A stretch of DNA of 64,000 nt, taken from Flavobacterium lacisediminis. Lineage in GTDB: Bacteria; Bacteroidota; Bacteroidia; Flavobacteriales; Flavobacteriaceae. Position 1 is the first letter of the stretch; each line of letters opens with the position of its first letter. Of this stretch, positions 44,996 to 53,082 are shown in pieces. The position numbers and the translations under genes were made by a program. Below the pieces are notes generated by a model. That model did no database searches. It saw only the letters and a program-made list of their open reading frames with translations, and was not told where the DNA came from. The DNA lies in the NCBI RefSeq assembly GCF_025909975.1, contig NZ_JAPCIO010000002.1, positions 434,001-498,000 of the forward strand, given 5' to 3'.

Positions 44996-46243
44996 ATGAA
45001 TTTTAATATGAACTATTTGTTTGAACTTAGAAAGGATAAGGTAAATAAGAACGGACTCATTCCAGTCAGAATAGTCATAACTTCTAATAAAATTAAAATT
45101 CGGAAAAATCTACCTAATGTGAAAACTTTATTGGAGGATTGGGACTCAAAAAACGGATATATTAAAAACCATAAGAAACACCAATTTTATGAAGAGTATC
45201 TAGATTCAAACAAGGAGATTCAAAATACTAAGGATAAGGTAGAGAAGATTTTTAACTTTTTTAAATTCAATGATATAGAGTTTTCTGAAAAAATTTTCCT
45301 AGAGAAATTTGGTAGAGATGAAGTGTCTGTTGGAATTGATTTTTTTGAAGCATTTGATGACTTTGTAAAAGCCTCCAAGCATACCAAAACTGAGGGAACT
45401 ATTAAGCGATATATTACTTTGAGAAATTTTTTAATTCATTTTACTCAGGCAACTAAATATCCTATCCGTCTTGATACCATCAATTTAAATTTTGAGGAAG
45501 AGTTCATGGATTATGCCTTTGAAGAAAGAAAGACACTGAATAATTATTATGGAAAATTAATAAGCATTATAAAGACTTTCATGAACTGGGCATTCAATCG
45601 AGGTTTACATAATAATCTGGAGTTTAAAAAAATTAAGCATGTAGAAAATGAGATTGAGGTTATATATCTTGAAAAGGATGAGTTGATAAGTTTGTTTGAA
45701 TACCCTTTTGAGAATAACAAGCTCTCTAGGGCTAGAGATTTTTTCTGTTTTGGATGTTTTACAGGATTAAGATACTCCGATATTTATAACCTTCATAATG
45801 CTAATATTAGCGAGAGTTTTATTGAATTAAACATAATAAAAACTAAGACCATTAGTCATAGAGTTGAATTGAATAAATATTCAAAAGCTATATTAGATAA
45901 GTATAGAGGTACAATACATCAACCAGTTCCAAAGTTTTCATCACAGAAATTAAATGATTATATAAAGGAATGTTGTAGGATTGTTGGGATTGATAAAAAT
46001 ACAACAATAACAAGATATATAGGTTCAAAACGAATAGAAGAAACATATAAAAAATATGAACTTATAACTTGTCATGTATCGAGAAAGACTTTTGTTACAA
46101 ATTCATTATTAATGGGAATGAATGAAAGGGTTTTAAGAGATTTTACTAATCATTCTTCCGAAAGATCGTTTAAGAAGTATGTAAAATTAACAAATGCTTT
46201 AAAGCAGCAGGAAATGAAGAGAACTTGGGATGAAAACTTTTAA
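44996..46243 (+). CDS. Tyrosine recombinase/integrase
   Basis: A 415-aa phage-type integrase of the Bacteroidota mobile element group. The arm-binding domain (about 1-90, FELRKDKVNKNGLIPVRIV) and SAM-like core-binding domain (about 105-210) precede the catalytic domain with R259 (FTGLRYSD), H360-x2-R363 (HVSR), H386 and nucleophile Y395 (KKYVKL). All catalytic residues are present. ATG 44996 is preferred to the TTG at 44987. It starts the element and reads away from carH. Confidence 0.92.
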   Translation: MNFNMNYLFELRKDKVNKNGLIPVRIVITSNKIKIRKNLPNVKTLLEDWDSKNGYIKNHKKHQFYEEYLDSNKEIQNTKDKVEKIFNFFKFNDIEFSEKIFLEKFGRDEVSVGIDFFEAFDDFVKASKHTKTEGTIKRYITLRNFLIHFTQATKYPIRLDTINLNFEEEFMDYAFEERKTLNNYYGKLISIIKTFMNWAFNRGLHNNLEFKKIKHVENEIEVIYLEKDELISLFEYPFENNKLSRARDFFCFGCFTGLRYSDIYNLHNANISESFIELNIIKTKTISHRVELNKYSKAILDKYRGTIHQPVPKFSSQKLNDYIKECCRIVGIDKNTTITRYIGSKRIEETYKKYELITCHVSRKTFVTNSLLMGMNERVLRDFTNHSSERSFKKYVKLTNALKQQEMKRTWDENF

Positions 46244-46254
46244 ATATTTTAAAT

Positions 46255-47445
46255 ATGAATGCACTAATTTTCATTAGACAAAGCTTTAAAGATTTTTTAA
46301 AAGACAAAAAAGTTGAAGAAGTTAAATACAAAAAAATAATTCCTTATTTTTCTGCTATTTCATCTAATATCAATAAATTAGAATTGACAAATTCAATACT
46401 TAATGATATTAAATATGATATAATTAATTATTTAAAATATAGTCAATTAGATGATTTAATTGAAAGTATAGATGATGATGATAAGAAAGAAATTATTAAA
46501 AAAATAATACTTCAAGAAAATTATAGATGGTATAACCAAATAGAATATGAGATTAAATTAAATATCAAAAATGCCAGATTATCTCTAAATACTTCTGAAT
46601 ATATAGCATTTATAATTGGAAAAAAAGTGGAGCTTAAAAAATTTAATGATTCTATATTTTTTAATGATATATATTCAAAATTAGATCATATTTTAAATAA
46701 GGAGCTTATAGCTCCATTTACATTAAATTATTTTGAAGTGGAACAAAAATCTAATGTTCCAGTTCGTCAAGCTTTGTCTTTATTCTTTAGAAATGAAAAG
46801 AATGTGGCAATTATACAATTTAAAAGGTTACTAAATATTGATAGAGAATCAAGGCTTGATTCATCTTTTCAAGCTGAATATTTTGAAATGACTAGAATAT
46901 TTTTTGAAAAGTTAAATTTAGATTTTATTCCTTTGATAGATATTAATAATTATGATGCCCCTGTTTGTTTGTCTAATGAAGATGGAAAATATGTGACAAG
47001 AGATAAGATTCAGTCAATTATTGATGATGGAGATTATTTTAATCAGAGAGGTTTTATAGTTGATATCAAAGATTTAATTAGAAAAGATAAAATTGTTAAT
47101 AAAGAAAAGTTTACAAGAATTTATCTTATATTTTTTCAAAATATTTCAAAAAAAGTTACCGAAAAGCACATTGACGTTTTATTTTCTTGTTTTACACAAT
47201 CAAATCCAAAATACGATGAATTTGAAATTTTTGATTCTAGAGAAACCTTAAAAAAAGCATTAAGTAAAAAAAATAGTGTACATGAATTTTTAAGTTTAAA
47301 CAATGATCTACTTGATACAGGAGTACTAGATATTTCTAGGGCTAAACTTATAAAATTGCTTTCAATGTATTTTAATGAAGTTAAAGGTATGGGATATGAT
47401 AATATAAAACTTTTGATGACAGGTAAAAAAAGATTAGATTCCTAA
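46255..47445 (+). CDS. Unknown 396-aa protein next to the integrase
   Basis: A 396-aa soluble, strongly AT-rich gene rich in Lys, Ile and Asn that follows the integrase by 11 bp. No catalytic motif, signal or membrane helix is seen. Parts look helical (SFKDFLKDKKVEEVKYKKI, DISRAKLIKLLSMYFNE). Regulators of excision such as RteC sit at similar positions in conjugative transposons, but I cannot show homology. It may be cargo (for example defence) or a control gene. Confidence 0.65.
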   Translation: MNALIFIRQSFKDFLKDKKVEEVKYKKIIPYFSAISSNINKLELTNSILNDIKYDIINYLKYSQLDDLIESIDDDDKKEIIKKIILQENYRWYNQIEYEIKLNIKNARLSLNTSEYIAFIIGKKVELKKFNDSIFFNDIYSKLDHILNKELIAPFTLNYFEVEQKSNVPVRQALSLFFRNEKNVAIIQFKRLLNIDRESRLDSSFQAEYFEMTRIFFEKLNLDFIPLIDINNYDAPVCLSNEDGKYVTRDKIQSIIDDGDYFNQRGFIVDIKDLIRKDKIVNKEKFTRIYLIFFQNISKKVTEKHIDVLFSCFTQSNPKYDEFEIFDSRETLKKALSKKNSVHEFLSLNNDLLDTGVLDISRAKLIKLLSMYFNEVKGMGYDNIKLLMTGKKRLDS

Positions 47446-47587
47446 GATAATTAATAACATATTAAAAATGAAATCAATAAAAATCCCAGAAATATAATTT
47501 TTTTTAAAAGTAGAGTAATGCGGTGTAAAGTTTATTTTCCAACTTAAATCTAGTTTTGCCAATGTTAACCAAATAAAATAAGTTAAA

Positions 47588-47821
47588 ATGGCATTACAGA
47601 AAAAACACACCGAAAATGATTCTAAAATTATTATTCCAGAATCAGATGACAGATTAAATCAAAGACAAGTTGCAGAACTTTTTGGTAGAACTGAACAAAC
47701 AATAATTGCTTGGAAAAAGCAAGGTAAAATTCCATATTTTCAACTAGGGAGATTTCCAATATTTAGTAAATCTCAGTTGACAAACCTAGCTTTAAAAAAC
47801 CCCCATTTGATCAATGACTAA
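47588..47821 (+). CDS. Excisionase-like helix-turn-helix protein
   Basis: A 77-aa DNA-binding protein of the MerR/excisionase fold: RLNQRQVAELFGRTEQTIIAWKKQGKIPYF spans the HTH and wing (about residues 21-50). Size and place between integrase and replication genes are those of excisionase or helix-turn-helix domain proteins in Bacteroidota mobile elements, which direct the integrase to excise. Confidence 0.8.
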   Translation: MALQKKHTENDSKIIIPESDDRLNQRQVAELFGRTEQTIIAWKKQGKIPYFQLGRFPIFSKSQLTNLALKNPHLIND

Positions 47822-47919
47822 AGATCTAATTAGAACTATTGTTCTACTTAGGTCTTTTTTTGTTGCATCAATCCAATAAAATGTAAATGTAGTGAAATTA
47901 ATTAAAAACAATTCAAATT

Positions 47920-48336
47920 ATGAGCGTAAAACCTTCATATTATTCTTATTTGACATCAGCCGTTAGATATGATAAAAGATTAAAACCTAGCGCAAAGCTG
48001 CTTTATAGTGAAATTACAGCATTGTCCTCTCAATACGGATTTTGCTGGGCCACAAATAGATATTTTGCAGATTTATTTGAAGTAAGAACTGAAACAGTCA
48101 GTTTATGGATTAATTCATTGGTAAAACATGGATACATTGAATCAAAAATTATCTATAAAGAAGGTACTAAACAAATTCTAAATAGGTATTTAGAGATTAA
48201 AGGTAGCGGTATTGTTAAAAATATAAATATACCTATAGACATTTATCTAAAAGATAATAAGAAAATTATTAATAATAAATCTAATATTTTTTTTAAAGAA
48301 AATAGTAATAATTCACGTGAAAAATTTTTAGAATGA
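47920..48336 (+). CDS. Winged-helix replication-initiation-like protein
   Basis: A 138-aa protein with a winged HTH (about 5-90): LKPSAKLLYSEITALSSQYGFCWATNRYFADLF, TVSLWINSLVKHGYIES. This is the pattern of plasmid replication and phage O-like initiator domains found in mobile elements. The stop overlaps the next gene's ATG (ATGA type, 4 bp), so the two are translationally coupled. Confidence 0.75.
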   Translation: MSVKPSYYSYLTSAVRYDKRLKPSAKLLYSEITALSSQYGFCWATNRYFADLFEVRTETVSLWINSLVKHGYIESKIIYKEGTKQILNRYLEIKGSGIVKNINIPIDIYLKDNKKIINNKSNIFFKENSNNSREKFLE

Positions 48337-49037
48337 GGACAAAACTTACACCTATCGAGATAGTACTCAATCATTTTCTGATGAGTATAAAAGAAAGAAA
48401 AAAAGTTGTAGAAAAAAAAGAAATAATTATGGGGACCTTCGAAATGAAAAGAATTTACATTAAAGTAGCTAGTGAATATTATAGCAGAGAAAATCGTGAT
48501 TTTACAATTGATGAAAACAATCAAAATTATCTGAATTTGTTATGTAAATATTTTTCTAGAGATATTGAATTTGAGACTATACATCGTGGTGAACTGAGAA
48601 AAGGATTGTTAGTAATTGGTAATCCTGGTACAGGAAAATCATCCAGTTTTAAAATCATTCAAATGATATCAAAAATTTATGGATTAAAAAGCCTTTGGTT
48701 CCCTATTGTAGAAACAAAAAAAGTGGTTGAAAAATTTAATGTTGAGAAAAATAAGGATTCAATAATTGAAAATTACTCAATTGGTACTTTTTGTTTTGAT
48801 GATTTAGGAAGTGAAAACGAAGCAAATAATATCCATGTCTGGGGTTCTAAAGAGGATATTTTTATTAGAATTCTTGAGAACCGTTATGATGAGTTTATTG
48901 CAAAAAACACAAAAACCTTTATTACTACAAATTTATCATTAATACAAATCGAGAAACGATATGGATCGAGAGTTAGAGATAGATTTGTTTCTATGTTTAA
49001 TCTTATAGAGCTTAATGGTACTAGTAGAAGATTTTAA
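48333..49037 (+). CDS. DnaC/IstB-like AAA+ ATPase
   Basis: A 234-aa P-loop ATPase: Walker A GNPGTGKSS (near residue 95), Walker B FCFDDLGSE (near 153), sensor region TFITTNLSLIQIEKRYGSRVRDRF. It is like helicase loaders (DnaC) or transposition helper IstB. Coupled to the winged-helix protein upstream, it likely loads host helicase for element replication after excision or during transfer. Confidence 0.8.
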   Translation: MRTKLTPIEIVLNHFLMSIKERKKVVEKKEIIMGTFEMKRIYIKVASEYYSRENRDFTIDENNQNYLNLLCKYFSRDIEFETIHRGELRKGLLVIGNPGTGKSSSFKIIQMISKIYGLKSLWFPIVETKKVVEKFNVEKNKDSIIENYSIGTFCFDDLGSENEANNIHVWGSKEDIFIRILENRYDEFIAKNTKTFITTNLSLIQIEKRYGSRVRDRFVSMFNLIELNGTSRRF

Positions 49038-49085
49038 TAACTTTTTCAATTCCAATTTTAACTTAAGGGAATAAAGAGAATATTT

Positions 49086-49382
49086 ATGAAACAACATATA
49101 ATAAAATTTCGTGTATCAAAATTAGAGCAAGCCATAATTAAAAAGAAAGCAAAAGATTCCGGAATGGCTGTTTCAGAATTATTGCGAAGACTTGTCTTAG
49201 GCTATAAATTGACATCAAAATTGAGTCCTGAAGAAATTGAAGTATACAAAACACTGGCCAACTTTTCTACAAATTTTACAAGAATTAGTAATCTATTTAA
49301 GCTGGGAGATGTAGAAGGATTAAAAAAAGAAACATTAGAAACCTCAAGAATAATTAGAGAACACTTAATGAAACTAAAATAG
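49086..49382 (+). CDS. mobC: Mobilization accessory protein MobC
   Basis: A 98-aa protein with a ribbon-helix-helix-like N-terminus (HIIKFRVSKLEQAIIKKKA; SGMAVSELLRRLVLG) typical of MobC of small mobilizable elements. It helps the relaxase to melt oriT. It is 4 bp before the relaxase gene. Confidence 0.85.
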   Translation: MKQHIIKFRVSKLEQAIIKKKAKDSGMAVSELLRRLVLGYKLTSKLSPEEIEVYKTLANFSTNFTRISNLFKLGDVEGLKKETLETSRIIREHLMKLK

Positions 49383-49386
49383 ATAT

Positions 49387-50181
49387 ATGATTGGTATGGC
49401 TAAAGCATGTTCTGGTGGTGGTTCTTTATTGAATTACATTATGAATGATAGGAAAGGTTACGAGTTGTTCAGAAACAATCTCTGTGGATTAAATCCAAAA
49501 GAAATAATTGAAGAAATGAATATGATTCAGGATTTAAACCACAGAGCAAAGAATAAAACGTTAAGTTTGGTTCTATCTCCTTCAATTGATGATGGTCATA
49601 AGTTATCTAATTCTGAACTTAAGAAGATGACAGTCGAATTTATGGAAGAGCTTGGTATTAATGCTGATAACCACCAGATACTGGCATTTGTTCACACAGA
49701 AAAACGTCACAAGCATATACACATCTATTGCGGGCGTTTGAATATGGAAACTGGAAAAATGGTTAATGATCACTTTATTGGTAAGAAGGCACAATGGGCA
49801 GCTCATCGTATTGCTTCGCGTCTAAATCTACTTTCGGCGAAACAAATTATGTTTTGTAAAATTAAAGCTAATCAAAATGAAGGTTTTACAATTCCAAAAT
49901 CTACAAAAGATGAAATTTACAATAAGCATTTAAAAGCTATTGAAAGACAATATAATTCTTTGGAAGAATATTTTCTAGTGATGAAAACAATGGGTGTTGA
50001 AGTGCAACCTTCAGTAAATAAGCAAGGATTAATTCAAGGTTACAGATTTGTAAATGTGGCCACAAAAGAAAGCTTCAAAGCCTCTGAAGTTAATAGAAAA
50101 ATTAACTTAAAAGATATAGTTGGAAAACCTATAATAGAAACTAATCAAAAGCCAAAAATAAAGTTTAGACATGGCAGTTAA
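49387..50181 (+). CDS. mobA: Relaxase (MobA, MOBP-like)
   Basis: A 264-aa relaxase/mobilization nuclease that nicks oriT. The metal-binding histidines are clear: H103-TEKR-H108-K-H110-I-H112. Near the N-terminus is MAKACSGGGSLLNYIMN, with a likely nicking Tyr (Y18 in LLNYIMN). At 264 aa it has only the nuclease domain, without a helicase or primase part. The next gene overlaps its end by 11 bp. Confidence 0.88.
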   Translation: MIGMAKACSGGGSLLNYIMNDRKGYELFRNNLCGLNPKEIIEEMNMIQDLNHRAKNKTLSLVLSPSIDDGHKLSNSELKKMTVEFMEELGINADNHQILAFVHTEKRHKHIHIYCGRLNMETGKMVNDHFIGKKAQWAAHRIASRLNLLSAKQIMFCKIKANQNEGFTIPKSTKDEIYNKHLKAIERQYNSLEEYFLVMKTMGVEVQPSVNKQGLIQGYRFVNVATKESFKASEVNRKINLKDIVGKPIIETNQKPKIKFRHGS

Positions 50182-50611
50182 AAAACAACCTGGTTTGATT
50201 GATATGGTCTCAATCTTACTAGAAGAAATGGAGAAAAATAGAAAATCAACTAAAGATTTATTTGCTGTTGCAGATACATTAAATTCAAAAATGGATAGTT
50301 TGAAAAATCACAATCCTAAATTGAATATTGATTCTCTAAAAGTTGAATTAGATAAATTTCAAAATCAATCTAATCTGAACAAAAACGAAATGATTAAATT
50401 AGTTTACAATCATATTGAATCGCTAAAAAGGCACCAATTAGAAATGTCACAAATTAAACCCCCAGATGAATTAAGTTGGTACCTTGACATAAAAGTATGG
50501 TTGATAATATTTTTAAGCTTTTATTCAATTTACATAAGTTATCTATTATATCAGTCAAACTCAAATTTATCAACGTTAATTGAACTGAGAACAACATTAA
50601 ATAGTAAATAA
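50171..50611 (+). CDS. Membrane-anchored coiled-coil protein (mobilization helper?)
   Basis: A 146-aa protein with a helical/coiled-coil body (about 5-105) and one C-terminal membrane helix (about 113-135, VWLIIFLSFYSIYISYLLY). It overlaps mobA by 11 bp. MobB-type proteins of Bacteroidota mobilizable elements have this size and topology, so it may link the relaxosome to the membrane; no motif proves this. Confidence 0.7.
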   Translation: MAVKKQPGLIDMVSILLEEMEKNRKSTKDLFAVADTLNSKMDSLKNHNPKLNIDSLKVELDKFQNQSNLNKNEMIKLVYNHIESLKRHQLEMSQIKPPDELSWYLDIKVWLIIFLSFYSIYISYLLYQSNSNLSTLIELRTTLNSK

Positions 50612-50613
50612 AT

Positions 50614-50982
50614 ATGACTGATTTATTAAAGTTGAAAAGGGAACTAGAGGCGATTAGTAAGATACTAAGTCAAAGTCTAGATAACATCAATTTTGAAATT
50701 GAAAATAGTCATACTGAATTGCGTTTTTATTCAAAATATGTCAAAGTTCAATTTGTATACCTATTATCTATACTTTACACAACTCTATTATTAGCCATTC
50801 TTTATATTTTGATGAGTTGGCACCATAGCCAAGTAAATCAATTAAATGCAACATCTGTGAAGTTTCAAAAAATCAGTTATGATAAAGGTTATATGGATTG
50901 TACTAATAAATACAAACAATTTTTTCTTGATAATCCAGCGGCTATGCATGATTTAGAAATTTGGGTAAATAATTTAGAATAA
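50614..50982 (+). CDS. Small membrane protein in the mob operon
   Basis: A 122-aa protein with one membrane helix (about 50-70, FVYLLSILYTTLLLAILYI), cytoplasmic coiled-coil before it and a short outside tail. Two bp after the previous gene. It shares the layout of its neighbour and may be a partner; unknown family. Confidence 0.65.
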   Translation: MTDLLKLKRELEAISKILSQSLDNINFEIENSHTELRFYSKYVKVQFVYLLSILYTTLLLAILYILMSWHHSQVNQLNATSVKFQKISYDKGYMDCTNKYKQFFLDNPAAMHDLEIWVNNLE

Positions 50983-51041
50983 TTTCATATTTAGTATGAA
51001 ATTATTTGTTAAATTTAGTGTTGTATTTTAAATGTATTATT

Positions 51042-51590
51042 ATGGAAAATTTTAGATTTTATTGGGATGAGTATGTGGCCAATAGAGAAAAGCATGAAGA
51101 TTATTACAACGTTATGGAGAATTACTCTGATACTCCAATTTTAAATGAAATAATACGCTACATGAATGAGAAATTCCCCAATTGGAATACAAATTCAGGA
51201 ATCGGATTTTATGCTGCTGAATTTGTTTCTGATATTATAGATGAATTTGAGTCTTATGTGAATTATGATGATTCTGAGGAAGAGGAAAATGAAGATTGTG
51301 AAGCAAATGAAGAAGAGCTTACACAAAAGGAATTAGAATTCTTACATCAAACTATTTCTTCCTATTATACAACAACATTAGAAAACTTTGGACATAGATT
51401 TAATATGTATTCAATTCATGAATTTGAAGCTTATTTGGAGAGTTTAATTGAAAATGAAGTTGATGAAAAGAAAATAGCAGAGCTTGAAGATTTATCTCAA
51501 GAAGCCTATGATAAAATGTATGATGAATTTAAAATTAAATTAAAAGAAAAGATTGTCTACGACTTCAAAAGTGATATTGTATTTGATTAG
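51042..51590 (+). CDS. Highly acidic protein at the end of the mobile element
   Basis: A 182-aa protein from ATG 51042 (an upstream in-frame ATG at 51006 adds a hydrophobic prefix and is unlikely). By my count it has about 48 Asp/Glu and 16 Lys/Arg, with a run YDDSEEEENEDCEANEEE in the middle, so it is strongly negative. No family was recognised. The size, charge and place beside mob genes resemble antirestriction DNA mimics such as ArdA, but no ArdA motif is seen. Confidence 0.65.
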   Translation: MENFRFYWDEYVANREKHEDYYNVMENYSDTPILNEIIRYMNEKFPNWNTNSGIGFYAAEFVSDIIDEFESYVNYDDSEEEENEDCEANEEELTQKELEFLHQTISSYYTTTLENFGHRFNMYSIHEFEAYLESLIENEVDEKKIAELEDLSQEAYDKMYDEFKIKLKEKIVYDFKSDIVFD

Positions 51591-51604
51591 AATTAAAAAA
51601 CCTT

Positions 51605-51720
51605 AAAATCCTTTAGCGGTCAAACTTATCGAGATGTGCCTTTGTGTCCACAAATTTCTCCGAATTTGCGAACACAAAGGCAATCTCGTTTTTGCTCCCG
51701 AAGGTCGCAAAAAGGGTTTT
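51605..51720. repeat. Nested inverted repeats (cruciform-like) at the mobile element end
   Basis: Outer arms AAAATCCTTT (51605-51614) and AAAGGGTTTT (51711-51720) enclose a long hairpin 51630-51688 (CGAGATGTGCCTTTGTGT with ACACAAAGGCAATCTCG, with further AATT/AATT pairing inside) and a second hairpin 51689-51713 (TTTTTGC/GCAAAAA). The remainder of 51591-51865 is AT-rich with no gene. It may be an element end, oriT or a strong terminator for the mob operon. Confidence 0.7.
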
Positions 51721-51865
51721 AGATTATTTTACGAAGTTCAAATTATATTATTTTATAAGTTTTTAAATTAAAATTGATTAAATTTTATTGTGAATCAAAT
51801 AAAATTATTATTATTGTGTTATCCCCTAATGATACAATAATATTAACTTAGAAATTTTTTAAATT

Positions 51866-52522
51866 TTGAATATTTTTATTGCAGAAGATCATCAAATGAC
51901 AATTGAAGGTTATAAGATGATACTTTCATTTTCAAGTATATTGGGGGACAACATTAATTACATTGAAGCAAATTCATGTGAGGAAGCCTATTTAAAAATT
52001 AATAATGCTCTAAAATTAAATACGAAAATTGATTTAGCTATTATTGATTACTCAATGCCTATTTATCGTCAGGAAAATATTTTCAATGGTGCAGATGTAT
52101 GTAAATATTTAAAGAAGATTTTTCCAAATTGTAAGATAATAATATTAACGGCTAGTATTGATAATATTACATTGTTTGATATTGTTCAAAATGTATCTCC
52201 TGATGGAATTGCTACCAAAATGGATGTGAGTGGAGTTGTTTTTTTAGAAATTATTGAAACTGTTTTATCAGGAAAGAAATTCAGAAGTAGTTATGTTGTT
52301 GAACAGTTAGAAGAGATCTGGGAAAATGAAGTTTTCATTAATGAGAAAAATAGATTAATACTTCAATATTTATCACTTGGTTTTAAGATTAATGAAATTG
52401 CAAGTGAATTGTCAGTTTCTGAAATTACAATCAAGAAAAGAATTTCAAAAATAAGACAATCCTTTAATCTTAATGAGGATGAAAACATTGTAAAAGAAGC
52501 CAAATCTCGTGGTTATATTTAA
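51866..52522 (+). CDS. Orphan LuxR/NarL-type response regulator
   Basis: A 218-aa regulator with a receiver domain (about 1-125; phosphorylation site D61 in LAIIDYSMP, acidic pocket IAEDHQ at residues 5-10) and a LuxR HTH (about 150-210; YLSLGFKINEIASELSVSEITIKKRISKI). The start is TTG at 51866. No histidine kinase is near. It lies 110 bp before the secreted YD/T9SS protein gene, with a 15-bp palindrome between, so it probably regulates the RHS locus. Confidence 0.88.
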   Translation: MNIFIAEDHQMTIEGYKMILSFSSILGDNINYIEANSCEEAYLKINNALKLNTKIDLAIIDYSMPIYRQENIFNGADVCKYLKKIFPNCKIIILTASIDNITLFDIVQNVSPDGIATKMDVSGVVFLEIIETVLSGKKFRSSYVVEQLEEIWENEVFINEKNRLILQYLSLGFKINEIASELSVSEITIKKRISKIRQSFNLNEDENIVKEAKSRGYI

Positions 52523-52536
52523 ATTTTAACAATAAT

Positions 52537-52551
52537 TATACCTCAGGTATA
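52537..52551. promoter_or_regulatory. 15-bp palindrome, likely operator
   Basis: TATACCTCAGGTATA is a perfect inverted repeat (central C) in the gap between the response regulator gene and the RHS locus. TACC...GGTA half-sites are typical of LuxR/NarL family binding. Confidence 0.6.
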
Positions 52552-52632
52552 TATTTGGTTAAATGTTAAAATTTTCTTTGCTCTTAGTTTCAATTATTTG
52601 AATTTTACACGAAATTCAAAAGATTATATAAT

Positions 52633-53079
52633 ATGAAATTGAAACTATTATCTCTATTTATGCTTGTCTCTTTATTTACACAAGCTCAAAAAATTCGTTT
52701 TGAATACGATGCAGCAGGTAATCAAATTCAAAGGAAATGGTGTCCTAGCTGTTTATCTAGAAATGCTCAAGAGACATACAAAGAGGTTTCTAATTTAGAA
52801 GAAACTGATATGCAAAAATTCTTTCCTGAGGATGTTATTTCATACTATCCCAATCCTGTTAAAGAAGAACTTTTTCTAAAATGGAAGTTAGTTGAAAATA
52901 ATAAAGTTTTAAGTATAGATGTATTCACTTTAAATGGTCAGGTATTAAGAAGTATAAAGGAAAACTTGTCTGAAAATTCATTAGTTATTTCATTTCAGGA
53001 ATATCCAGTAGGTGTTTATTTTTTAACATTGAATTACATTAATGGTGAGCAAAAGTCAATAAAAATTGTAAAAAAATAA
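52633..53079 (+). CDS. Small secreted protein with one YD repeat and a T9SS sorting domain
   Basis: A 148-aa secreted protein: signal peptide (about 1-18, ending FTQAQ), one YD/RHS-like motif (IRFEYDAAGNQIQRKW), then a type A T9SS sorting domain (about 70-148; YYPNPVKEELFLKW, YPVGVYFLTLNY). It directly precedes the giant RHS gene (3 bp), so it is likely a partner. The YD motif could pair with the RHS shell. Confidence 0.8.
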   Translation: MKLKLLSLFMLVSLFTQAQKIRFEYDAAGNQIQRKWCPSCLSRNAQETYKEVSNLEETDMQKFFPEDVISYYPNPVKEELFLKWKLVENNKVLSIDVFTLNGQVLRSIKENLSENSLVISFQEYPVGVYFLTLNYINGEQKSIKIVKK

Positions 53080-53082
53080 TTT

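Larger units (their letters stand above)
44996..51720. mobile_element. Integrative and mobilizable element (limits uncertain)
   Basis: A plus-strand set of integrase, excisionase-like HTH, replication-initiator-like HTH, DnaC-like ATPase, MobC and MobA with two helper membrane proteins, and no type IV secretion genes. This is the content of an element that integrates by a tyrosine recombinase and is mobilised by a helper conjugation system. The left end lies between the carH operators (44793) and the integrase; the right limit is placed at the inverted repeat ending at 51720 only for lack of better evidence. No matching direct repeats were found by eye, and the element may extend over the RHS locus. 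Confidence 0.7.
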
